Origin: Aureimonas sp. Leaf324 | Lineage (GTDB): Bacteria; Pseudomonadota; Alphaproteobacteria; Rhizobiales; Rhizobiaceae | Length of the DNA: 64,000 nucleotides | Reading direction: 5' to 3' | Assembly (NCBI RefSeq): GCF_001423245.1 | Contig: NZ_LMOH01000025.1 | Location: 187,329-251,328 of the forward strand | Shown: in pieces, positions 24,979 through 32,001 of the stretch | Layout: every line of letters begins with the position of its first letter | Position numbering within the stretch: position 1 is the stretch's first letter | Notes under the pieces: model-generated | Databases searched by the model: none | What the model was told of the DNA's origin: nothing | What the model saw: only the letters and a program-made list of their open reading frames with translations | Position numbers and translations under genes: made by a program

Positions 24979-26244
24979 ATGACCCAAAGCCTTCCCATCG
25001 CCATCTGGGTGGTCAGCGCCCTCACTGTCTTCGGCGTCATCTTCCGGCCGGGAAACTGGCCGGAGTGGATCTTCGCGGTGGCGGGCGCGGTGATCCTCGT
25101 CGTGCTCGGCCTCCTGCCCTGGCAGGAGGCGGCCCAGGGCGTCGAGATGGGGACCGACGTCTACCTGTTTCTTGCCGGCATGATGCTGCTCGCCGGCACC
25201 GCGCGGCGCGAGGGGCTGTTCGACTATCTCGCGGCCTTTGCGGCACGCTCGGCGAAGGGCTCGCCGCAGCGCTTGTTCCTTCTCGTCTACCTGATCGGCA
25301 CGCTCGTCACGGTGTTCCTGTCGAACGACGCGACGGCCGTGGTGCTGACCCCGGCGGTGATCGCGGTGGCGCGGGCCGCCAAGGTCGCCTCGCCGCTGCC
25401 CTATCTCCTGATCTGCGCCTTCGTCGCCAACGCCGCCTCGTTCGTGCTGCCGATCTCCAACCCCGCCAACCTCGTGGTGTTCGGCTCGGACATGCCGGCG
25501 CTCGGCGAATGGCTGGCGCGCTTCACGCTGCCGTCGATCCTGTCGATCCTTGCGACGTTCTGGCTCCTGCGCTGGACGCAGCGGAACGAACTCGTCGGCA
25601 CCACCGACACCGATGTCGCCATTCCGCGGCTCTCGGTCGGCGGCCGCATCGCGGCGATCGGCCTTGTCGCCGCCGCACTGGTGCTCCTCGTCTCCTCGGC
25701 GATCGGACTGGAGCTCGGACCGCCGACGCTGGTCGCGGGCCTCCTCACCGCCCTCGCGGTGACGATCGGCGAGCGCTCGAGCCCGCTGCCGCTCGTCCGG
25801 GAAGTGTCCTGGGACACGCTGGTGCTGGTGGCGGGCCTCTTCGTTATCGTGCGTGCGCTCGAGGTGAGCGGATTGCAGGCGACGCTGATCGACACGCTGC
25901 AGGGGCCGCTGAACGCAGCGCCCGATGCCGGCGCCTTCGCCTCCGGCGCCGCGCTCGCCTTCGGCACCAACCTCACCAACAACCTGCCGCTCGGCCTTCT
26001 CGCCGGCGCCTTCACGACCGCCGCGGACCTTCCGCAGAAGGTGGTGGACGCGATCCTCGTCGGCATCGACATCGGCCCGAACCTGTCGGTCACCGGGTCG
26101 CTCGCGACCATCCTCTGGCTGACGGCGCTGCGCCGCGAAAACCTCGATTTCGGGGCCATGGCCTTCCTGAGGCTCGGCTTCGTGGTCATGCCGCCCGCGC
26201 TCGTCCTCGCGCTCCTGGCGGTCGTCTACCAGCCTTGGGGCTGA
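24979..26244 (+). CDS. ArsB/NhaD-superfamily ion permease
   Basis: A 421-residue polytopic protein. The sequence SNDATAVVLTPAVIAVARA (about 115-133), NAASFVLPISNPANLVVFG (about 151-169) and FGTNLTNNLPLGLLAG fit the ArsB family of the ion-transporter superfamily, which exports arsenite or, in relatives, exchanges Na+/H+. No ArsR, ArsC or ArsH gene is adjacent, so arsenite specificity is not supported by context. It starts 78 bases after the MFS gene and may share its transcript. Confidence 0.87.
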   Translation: MTQSLPIAIWVVSALTVFGVIFRPGNWPEWIFAVAGAVILVVLGLLPWQEAAQGVEMGTDVYLFLAGMMLLAGTARREGLFDYLAAFAARSAKGSPQRLFLLVYLIGTLVTVFLSNDATAVVLTPAVIAVARAAKVASPLPYLLICAFVANAASFVLPISNPANLVVFGSDMPALGEWLARFTLPSILSILATFWLLRWTQRNELVGTTDTDVAIPRLSVGGRIAAIGLVAAALVLLVSSAIGLELGPPTLVAGLLTALAVTIGERSSPLPLVREVSWDTLVLVAGLFVIVRALEVSGLQATLIDTLQGPLNAAPDAGAFASGAALAFGTNLTNNLPLGLLAGAFTTAADLPQKVVDAILVGIDIGPNLSVTGSLATILWLTALRRENLDFGAMAFLRLGFVVMPPALVLALLAVVYQPWG

Positions 26245-26322
26245 TCGCCACAACGGGGCGGGTCCGGGTTGCGGGCCGCTCGAAGGAAGCGCATTCTCGA
26301 TCCCTCACCGGGGAGACCGTCG

Positions 26323-26502
26323 ATGTTCCTCGAATACCGAAACTGGCGACCGCCCGAGCCGATCAAGCCCACCCCCCGCCTGTCGAAGCGCGGGGAGCGG
26401 GTGCTCTTGTGGGTGCTCGGCGTGAATTTCGCGATGCTGCTCTTCGGCCCGCTAGCCGGGACCAGCGTCTTCCAGGGCCTCTGGGCGCTGGTCTTCGGCT
26501 GA
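26323..26502 (+). CDS. small single-pass membrane protein
   Basis: A 59-residue protein from the ATG at 26323, with GGGGAG upstream. The N-terminal half is polar and proline/arginine-rich (EYRNWRPPEPIKPTPRLSKRG), and residues 32-58 are hydrophobic (LLWVLGVNFAMLLFGPLAG). It looks like a small inner-membrane protein with a cytoplasmic positive N-terminus. Family not recognised. It ends in a 20-bp palindrome shared with the convergent DUF892 gene. Confidence 0.6.
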   Translation: MFLEYRNWRPPEPIKPTPRLSKRGERVLLWVLGVNFAMLLFGPLAGTSVFQGLWALVFG

Positions 26503-26518
26503 CGGCGCGCGCCGTCAG
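26499..26518. terminator. 20-bp perfect palindrome containing both stop codons
   Basis: CTGACGGCGC followed by GCGCCGTCAG is an uninterrupted palindrome. The TGA of the small membrane protein (26500-26502) and the TGA of the DUF892 gene (26515-26517 complement) sit symmetrically in it. It can form a hairpin in either transcript. Confidence 0.6.
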
Positions 26519-27009
26519 GCGTCGCTCGCCTGCGCGTTGACCGAGCTTTCGGCAAGGTCCGACAGGATATCGTCGGTGTTCTCCTCCTCGATCAGCGTTT
26601 CCTTGAGGAGATCGGCAGCTTCGTCGAGGCCGAGCTGGCCGGCCCAGGCGTAGAGCGTGCCGTAGCGCGTGATCTCGTAGTGCTCGACAGCCTGCGCGGC
26701 GGCGATGATCCCGGCGTCGAGCGCCTCGGACCCCGCGAACTCCTCCATCACCTCCTGCCCTTCCGCGATGATGCCGAGGATCGCCTGGCATTCGACGCCC
26801 TCGGGCTTGGTGTCCAGAAGCCCGAACACCTCGTCGAGGCGCGCGACCTGCCCCTCGGTCTCATCGAGATGGACGCCGAGCGCCGACTTGAGATCGGTGG
26901 AGACGGCAGCTTCCATCATCTTCGGCAGCGCCTTCAGGATCTGGTTCTCCGCGAAGTAGGTGTCCTTCAGCTGATGGAGGAAGAGGTCGTGCAGCGTCTT
27001 GTCGGCCAT
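26515..27009 (-). CDS. DUF892 (YciF/YciE-type) ferritin-like protein
   Basis: A 164-residue protein of the DUF892 ferritin-like four-helix-bundle family: LHDLFLHQLKDTYFAENQIL near the N-terminus (5-24), HLDETEGQVARLDEVFGLL (about 46-64) and EHYEITRYGTLYAWAGQLG (about 111-129), with Glu and His residues placed like di-iron ligands. Family members are induced by general, osmotic or oxidative stress; enzymatic activity is unknown. The ATG at 27007-27009 begins the family-typical MADKTLHDL. A possible EcfG-type promoter lies 59 bases upstream. Confidence 0.9.
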   Translation of the reverse strand: MADKTLHDLFLHQLKDTYFAENQILKALPKMMEAAVSTDLKSALGVHLDETEGQVARLDEVFGLLDTKPEGVECQAILGIIAEGQEVMEEFAGSEALDAGIIAAAQAVEHYEITRYGTLYAWAGQLGLDEAADLLKETLIEEENTDDILSDLAESSVNAQASDA

Positions 27010-27067
27010 GGGGCGCCCTCGATGTCGGTTGCGGACCGGGCGTTGTCGCCGGGATCCTCGGCGGGTG

Positions 27068-27093
27068 AAGCCGCCGTCCGCCGCCCGCGTTCC
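27068..27093 (-). promoter_or_regulatory. weak candidate EcfG (general stress) promoter
   Basis: On the minus strand GGAAC (27093-27089), 17 bases, then GCTT (27071-27068). The -35 matches the alphaproteobacterial EcfG consensus; the -10 differs from CGTT at two positions. The expected stress role of DUF892 proteins prompted the search. Confidence 0.25.
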
Positions 27094-27213
27094 CCGCCGT
27101 CTTCGTAGCCGTCTGCCAACATGGGCGGCCCTGCGACATTCCGGCCCGTGCCCGATCGCCGTGCCCTGGCGTTGCCTCATGAGCCAATTCCGCATGACCC
27201 GAAGAGATCCGCC

Positions 27214-28059
27214 TTGCCCCTTCGCTTCCTGATCGTCGCCAGCGAGACCCCCGACCAGCGGGAGGCCCGGCGAAAGGACGTCGGCGCCGCGTCCGACGAG
27301 ACCTATGCCGACACGCTGCGGACGATCGAACCGGAGATCGTGTGCGAGACCGTCTCCTGCGTCGACGGGACGACACCGCCCTCGCCCGAGACTCTCCGCG
27401 CGTTCCACGGCATCGTCCTGTCGGGATCGCCGATCCAGATGCACGCCGACACGCCGGAAACGCGCTCGGCGGCCGCGTTCATGACGCGCGTCTTCGAGGC
27501 GGGCGTACCCGCATTCGGCTCCTGCGCGGGTCTTCAGATCGCAAGTGTCGCGGCTGGGGGACGGTGCCAGCCGCGCTCGCCGCGCATGGAGGCCGGGTTC
27601 GTGCGCGGCATCGTCGCGACCGATGCCGGGCGCGTCCATCCGCTGCTCGCCGGGCGCCCGCTGACCTGGGACGCGCCGGCCATGCATTCCGACGAAGTGT
27701 CCGTCCTGCCCGACGGGGCGAGGATCCTTGCCGGCACCCGCACGACGCCCGTCCAGGCGGTCGAGATCCGCCACGGGGCCGGCACGTTCTGGGGCGTCCA
27801 GTATCACCCCGAACTCTCGCTTGCCGAGATCGCCGCCGCGCTTCGCCGCCAGAAGGAGGACCTTCTGGAGGAAAAGCTCGTCGCCGACGAGGCGGCGCTG
27901 GAGGCCCATGCCCGGCGGATCGAGGCGCTCGATGCCGAGCCGGAGCGGCGCGATCTCGCCTGGCAGCTGGGTCTCGACCGGGAGGTGACGGAGCCCGGGC
28001 GTCGCATGCGCGAGATCGGCAATTTCATTGCCCACGCGGCGTCTCGGAAAGCCTCATAA
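27214..28059 (+). CDS. class I glutamine amidotransferase-like protein
   Basis: A 281-residue protein in the GMP-synthase-like amidotransferase group. The nucleophile elbow is FGSCAGLQIA (Cys104), and the His-Glu pair lies in WGVQYHPELSL. After the domain, a charged helical extension follows. There is no synthetase domain, so it is a stand-alone amidotransferase that may hydrolyse gamma-glutamyl compounds or serve an unknown partner. The start is uncertain: TTG 27214, with a purine-rich AGAGA upstream, gives MPLRFLIVASETP, the natural start of the domain; an in-frame ATG at 27121 would add 31 unconvincing residues. Confidence 0.8.
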   Translation: MPLRFLIVASETPDQREARRKDVGAASDETYADTLRTIEPEIVCETVSCVDGTTPPSPETLRAFHGIVLSGSPIQMHADTPETRSAAAFMTRVFEAGVPAFGSCAGLQIASVAAGGRCQPRSPRMEAGFVRGIVATDAGRVHPLLAGRPLTWDAPAMHSDEVSVLPDGARILAGTRTTPVQAVEIRHGAGTFWGVQYHPELSLAEIAAALRRQKEDLLEEKLVADEAALEAHARRIEALDAEPERRDLAWQLGLDREVTEPGRRMREIGNFIAHAASRKAS

Positions 28060-28121
28060 CCGTTGTAGATCAAGGGCTTGATACCCATATCAGGGAGGCG
28101 AAACAAACCCCCGGAACCCTG

Positions 28122-28427
28122 ATGAAACCCGACCTTCTCCATGCCCTTTTCCACGACCTTCAGGCCTATGGCTCTGTGCGCCTCAAGAAGTCGAAGCTCC
28201 TCTGGATGCTCGGCCGCGTGCTTGAGACGCCGACCGTCTGGGACATGCTGATGCGCGAATGGGCCGAGTTCGGCCAGACGAAGCCGCTTTACGGCTTCCA
28301 GCACGGCGACGAGATCACGCTCGCGGTGCAGGCGAGCGAGGACATCGGCGCGCGCTGGACGACGCGGCGCGAGCCGGCCCATCGTCCCGTCCCGCTCCTT
28401 CAGCATCTCGAGCCGGCGGCGGCCTGA
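28122..28427 (+). CDS. hypothetical protein, 101 residues
   Basis: A 101-residue soluble protein from the ATG at 28122, 62 bases after the amidotransferase. It starts MKPDLLHALFHDLQAYGSVR, has a predicted helix-rich middle (KLLWMLGRVLETPTVWDMLMREWAEFG) and a proline/histidine-rich end. No family recognised and no signal peptide. Codon use looks like its neighbours. Its TGA stop forms the loop of a terminator hairpin shared with the convergent glycerate kinase gene. Confidence 0.6.
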   Translation: MKPDLLHALFHDLQAYGSVRLKKSKLLWMLGRVLETPTVWDMLMREWAEFGQTKPLYGFQHGDEITLAVQASEDIGARWTTRREPAHRPVPLLQHLEPAAA

Positions 28428-28435
28428 GGCCGCCG
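28417..28435. terminator. hairpin with a stop codon as its loop
   Basis: CGGCGGCC (28417-28424) pairs with GGCCGCCG (28428-28435); the 3-base loop TGA is the stop codon of the preceding gene. It lies 2 bases from the end of the convergent glycerate kinase gene. Confidence 0.55.
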
Positions 28436-28436
28436 T

Positions 28437-29678
28437 TCAGCGCACGAGGATCGCGCGGAAGTCGTTGACGTTGGTGAAGGTCGGACCCGTCACGACCAGC
28501 CGATCCAGCGCCGCGAACGGCGTGTAGGCGTCGTGGTCGGAGAGGTGCCGCGCGAGATCGATCCCGCGCCGTGCGGCGTCCGCCGCCAGCGAGGCGTCGA
28601 ACCAGGCGCCGGCATTGTCCTCCGACCCGTCGATCCCGTCCGTGTCGCAGGCGATCGCGGACATGCCGGGTTGCCCGTCGAGGGCATGAGCCAGCGACAG
28701 GAGATACTCGCTGTTGCGCCCACCACGCCCGCCCTTCTTGTCGGCTCCCACCGTCACCGTGGTCTCGCCGCCCGACAGGAAGAGGGTCGGCCGGCTGACA
28801 TGCGCGGCGCGAACGCGGGCCGCATGCTCGGCCCCGACCGCGCTCGCCTCCCCCTCGATCGCATCACCCCAGATCACCGGCTCGAGCCCGAGGCCGCGCG
28901 CCGCCTCGGCCGCCGCCTCCAGCGCCATCATCGGCGTCGCCAGCATGTGGAAATCGCCGTAATCCTCGCGCAGCGCCGTGTCCGCATTGGCGAGGATCGC
29001 ATCGCGGATGCGGTCGTCCACCGCGATCTTGTATCGGTCGAGGATCACGAAGGCCTCGTCGGGACCGCTCGCTGTCGCGACGGTCGGTCCCGAACCGATC
29101 GTGCCGGGATCATCGCCCGGGACGTCCGAGATCGCATAGGTCACGAGGCGCGCCGGGGAAACGGCCCGGGCGAGACGCCCGCCCTTGATCCGTGAAAGCG
29201 CCTTGCGGACGGTGTTCATCGCATCGATCGGGGCGCCGCTCAGAAGCAGCGCGCGGTTGATCGCCTGCTTGTCGGCGAGCGTCACGCCGGGCGCCGGCAG
29301 GGCGAGGAGCGACGACGCGCCACCCGAGATCAGGACCACCACGAGATCGTCGGCACCTGCGCCTTCGGCGAGGTCGAGGATGCGCCGTGCGGCCGCCTCA
29401 CCGGCCGCGTCCGGCACGGGATGGGAGGCCTCGACGACCTCGATCCGACGGGTCGGGACCGCATGGCGGTAGCGGGTGACGACCAGCCCCTCGCAAGGGC
29501 CGTCCCAGACGTCCTCGAACGCGGCGGCCATGGACGCCGCAGCCTTGCCGGCGCCCAGCACCAGCGTGCGCCCGCGCGGGCGCTCCGGCAGGCGCCCCTC
29601 GAACCGTCCGGCCGGCATCGCATGGCGCAGCGCCGCCTCGAAGACCTCGCGCAGGATCGCGCCGTCACCCTCGGTCAT
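28437..29678 (-). CDS. glycerate kinase type-2 (GckA/TtuD family, MOFRL domain)
   Basis: A 413-residue protein with an N-terminal DUF4147 domain (VLGAGKAAASMAAAFE near 41; LISGGASSLLALPAPGVTL; NTVRKALSRIKGGRLA; ISDVPGDDPGTIGSGPTV) and a C-terminal MOFRL domain (about 295-405: LFLSGGETTVTVG, GRGGRNSEYLLSLA, DTDGIDGSEDNAGA). These enzymes phosphorylate D-glycerate to 2-phosphoglycerate; older annotations call them hydroxypyruvate reductase. It fits downstream use of glyoxylate, which GlcDEF would make from glycolate. Its start overlaps the TetR gene by 14 bases. Confidence 0.92.
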   Translation of the reverse strand: MTEGDGAILREVFEAALRHAMPAGRFEGRLPERPRGRTLVLGAGKAAASMAAAFEDVWDGPCEGLVVTRYRHAVPTRRIEVVEASHPVPDAAGEAAARRILDLAEGAGADDLVVVLISGGASSLLALPAPGVTLADKQAINRALLLSGAPIDAMNTVRKALSRIKGGRLARAVSPARLVTYAISDVPGDDPGTIGSGPTVATASGPDEAFVILDRYKIAVDDRIRDAILANADTALREDYGDFHMLATPMMALEAAAEAARGLGLEPVIWGDAIEGEASAVGAEHAARVRAAHVSRPTLFLSGGETTVTVGADKKGGRGGRNSEYLLSLAHALDGQPGMSAIACDTDGIDGSEDNAGAWFDASLAADAARRGIDLARHLSDHDAYTPFAALDRLVVTGPTFTNVNDFRAILVR

Positions 29679-30276
29679 GAATGCCCTCCCCCTTCCGCCC
29701 GCCGGCCCGCATGCCGTCGACGAAGACGTCCATCAGGCGGATCACGTTGTCCTCCCAGTCCGGCTGCTTGGCCATCAGGCAGAGGCCGATCAGCGTCTGG
29801 AGAAGGTCTTCCGCGCCGACGTCGTCCCGGATCTCGCCGGCCTCGACGCAGCGCTGGAGCAGCATGCCGACGGCGCGCGTCAGGTGCCGGAAGGAGAACG
29901 CGTAGATCTCCGAGCCGCTGTCGATGGCGAGCGCCAGCGTCGTCAGCATGCCACGCTTGGTGGCGACGAGGCGAACCTCCTCGCGCAGCCACAGGCGGAG
30001 CGCAGGCAGCGGCGGCTCGCTTAAAGCCAGCGTCTCGGCGAGTTGCGCGAGCTGCTCGACCTCGCGGCGGTAGACCGCCTCGAACAAGGCTTCGCGCGTC
30101 GGGAAATGGCGATAGAGCGTCCCGATGCCCAGCCCCGCGCGGCGCGCCACGGCCTCGAGGCTCGCGCTCCCGTCGGCGACGCGGAAGACCTCCGCCGCAG
30201 CCGTCAGCAGGCGATCGCGGTTTTTCGCCGCGTCCGCCCGGACCTTGCGCGTTGCCTTCGGAGCGTCAGTTTCCAT
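29665..30276 (-). CDS. TetR family transcriptional regulator
   Basis: A 203-residue regulator. The N-terminal helix-turn-helix (about 18-66) reads NRDRLLTAAAEVFRVADGSASLEAVARRAGLG with GTLYRHFPTREALFEAVYRR. The C-terminal ligand domain has no named subfamily match. The ATG at 30274-30276 is preferred over a longer upstream frame, which would run through a likely promoter and operator. It overlaps the glycerate kinase gene by 14 bases and is divergent from the molybdenum hydroxylase operon, whose promoter contains a matching palindrome. Confidence 0.9.
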   Translation of the reverse strand: METDAPKATRKVRADAAKNRDRLLTAAAEVFRVADGSASLEAVARRAGLGIGTLYRHFPTREALFEAVYRREVEQLAQLAETLALSEPPLPALRLWLREEVRLVATKRGMLTTLALAIDSGSEIYAFSFRHLTRAVGMLLQRCVEAGEIRDDVGAEDLLQTLIGLCLMAKQPDWEDNVIRLMDVFVDGMRAGGRKGEGIHDRG

Positions 30277-30301
30277 TTCCGGAATTGGAATGCCTCCAGT
30301 C

Positions 30302-30329
30302 TTGTAAACGGAGGCTGCCTCCGTATAAT
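30302..30329 (+). promoter_or_regulatory. promoter with palindromic operator filling the spacer
   Basis: TTGTAA (30302-30307) and TATAAT (30324-30329) are 16 bases apart. The spacer is occupied by the palindrome ACGGAGGC-T-GCCTCCGT (30308-30324), whose last base is the first base of the -10. It points toward the molybdenum hydroxylase operon starting at 30449. This is the classical layout of a TetR-type operator that blocks polymerase; the divergent TetR is the obvious candidate. Confidence 0.65.
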
Positions 30330-30448
30330 TGGCGTGCGGCGCATCGGCCTCTGAAACCGGCCGGCCCGCCTCAGCCTGATCGGCGCCGAGCCCTGCAGCC
30401 CCCGGTTCCGACACATCCGGTTCGACATATCACCGAAAGGGTGACGGC

Positions 30449-30946
30449 ATGAACCACTCGATTCAACTGACCATCAACGGGGAACGGCGCGAGGTGATCC
30501 TCGACGATCCGCGCGTCACCCTCCTCGACCTCCTGCGCGAGCGAGAGGGCCTGACCGGCACCAAGAAGGGCTGCGATCGCGGCCAGTGCGGCGCCTGCAC
30601 CATCCTCGTCGACGGGCGGCGCGTCGTGTCCTGCCTGTCGCTCGCCCTCTCCCACGACGGCGCCGACATCGTCACCATCGAGGGCCTGGCAAAAGACGGC
30701 GAGCTGCATCCCGTCCAGGCCGCCTTCATCGCCCATGACGGCTTCCAGTGCGGCTACTGCACGCCCGGCCAGATCATGAGCGCAGTGGGCCTCATCGCCG
30801 AAGGCCAGACCGACGGCGACCCCGAGCGCATCCGCGAGGGGATGAGCGGAAACCTCTGCCGTTGCGGCGCGTATGCCGGCATCACCGAGGCGGTGATCGA
30901 GGCAGAGGCCACGATCGCGGGCCCGCGTCAGGAGAAGGCGGCATGA
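30449..30946 (+). CDS. molybdenum hydroxylase 2Fe-2S subunit (PaoA/YagT-like)
   Basis: A 165-residue protein with two 2Fe-2S clusters. The plant-ferredoxin-like cluster uses Cys42, 47, 50 and 62 (GCDRGQCGAC...SC), and the second uses Cys101, 104, 137 and 139 (CGYC...CRC). It passes electrons from the molybdenum site to the FAD subunit. E. coli PaoA carries a Tat signal, but this protein begins directly with MNHSIQLTING, so the complex should be cytoplasmic. First gene of a three-gene operon; its stop overlaps the next start (ATGA). Confidence 0.94.
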   Translation: MNHSIQLTINGERREVILDDPRVTLLDLLREREGLTGTKKGCDRGQCGACTILVDGRRVVSCLSLALSHDGADIVTIEGLAKDGELHPVQAAFIAHDGFQCGYCTPGQIMSAVGLIAEGQTDGDPERIREGMSGNLCRCGAYAGITEAVIEAEATIAGPRQEKAA

Positions 30947-32001
30947 ACCGCTTCGACTACATTCGCCCCGAGACCGTCGCCGAAGCGGTGGCGGCCGCCG
31001 CCCGGCCGGGCTCGGCGTGCCTTGCCGGCGGCACCAACCTCCTCGACCTGATGAAGGGCGGCGTCACGCTTCCCGAACGGATCGTCGATCTCACGTGCCT
31101 GCCGGGCCTGTCGGCGGTCGAGACCCTGGGCGACGGCAGCGTGCGGATCGGCGCCCTCGTGCGCAACGCCGATCTCGCGCACGACCGCGCCTTCGCCGCG
31201 CGCTTCCCGGCCGTCGCCGAGGCGCTGCTGTCGGGCGCCTCGGGACAGTTGCGCAATGCGGCGACCGCCGGCGGCAACATCCTGCAACGCACGCGCTGCC
31301 CCTATTTCGCCGACACCGCGAGCGCCTGCAACAAGCGCGAGCCCGGCTCCGGCTGCGATGCGCGGGGCGGCGAGAACCGCTCGCACGCCATCCTCGGATG
31401 GAGCGACAGCTGCATCGCCACCCACCCGTCGGACTTCTGCGTACCGCTGGCAGCGCTCGGTGCCGTGGTCGAGCTCGAAGGGCCGGAGGGCCGGCGCGAG
31501 GTGCCGCTCGTCGACTTCCACCGCCTGCCCGGCGACACGCCCGAGATCGAGACCGAGCGGCGCGCGGGCGAGATCGTCACGGCGCTGCGTCTGCCGGCGG
31601 ACGCCGCCGGCTTTGCCGCGCACGCCCGCTATCTGAAGCTGCGCGAGCGCACCTCCTACGCCTTTGCCGTGGTCTCCACCGCCGCCATGCTGCGGATCGA
31701 GAACGGGCGGATCGCGGAGGCGCGGATCGCGCTCGGCGGCGTCGCCCTGAAGCCGTGGCGCGCGGTCGAGGCGGAAACGCGTCTCCACGGCACCGAGCCC
31801 GGCATTGCGGCCTTCGAGCAAGCCGCCGAAGCGGCGCTCGCGGGCGCCCGCCCCTCCGGCGACAACGCGCACAAGATCGAACTCGCCCGCCGCCTCGTGG
31901 CGCGGGCCCTGCAGCTGGCGGCTGCCGGCACGCCCGAGCGCGTGCCCGCCCTGCCCGGCTCTCCCTTCGCCCCGGTTCCGGAAGGAATGCTCCATGTCTG
32001 A
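30943..32001 (+). CDS. molybdenum hydroxylase FAD subunit with extra 4Fe-4S segment (PaoB/YagS-like)
   Basis: A 352-residue FAD-binding subunit (FAD_binding_5 about 1-215, CO dehydrogenase flavoprotein C-terminal domain about 225-330). FAD contacts are in LAGGTNLLDLMKGG (27-40). An insert holds Cys119, 129, 138 and 157 (TRCPYFADTASACNKREPGS onward), the pattern that binds an additional 4Fe-4S cluster in PaoB-type subunits. This marks the enzyme as PaoABC-like aldehyde oxidoreductase rather than plain xanthine dehydrogenase. The ATG overlaps the previous stop and its own stop overlaps the next start by 8 bases. Confidence 0.93.
   Translation: MNRFDYIRPETVAEAVAAAARPGSACLAGGTNLLDLMKGGVTLPERIVDLTCLPGLSAVETLGDGSVRIGALVRNADLAHDRAFAARFPAVAEALLSGASGQLRNAATAGGNILQRTRCPYFADTASACNKREPGSGCDARGGENRSHAILGWSDSCIATHPSDFCVPLAALGAVVELEGPEGRREVPLVDFHRLPGDTPEIETERRAGEIVTALRLPADAAGFAAHARYLKLRERTSYAFAVVSTAAMLRIENGRIAEARIALGGVALKPWRAVEAETRLHGTEPGIAAFEQAAEAALAGARPSGDNAHKIELARRLVARALQLAAAGTPERVPALPGSPFAPVPEGMLHV

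Noticed and set aside
24979-26244. Arsenic resistance operon
   Set aside because: The ArsB-family permease has no ArsR, ArsC, ArsH or ArsA gene beside it, so arsenic resistance is not claimed.
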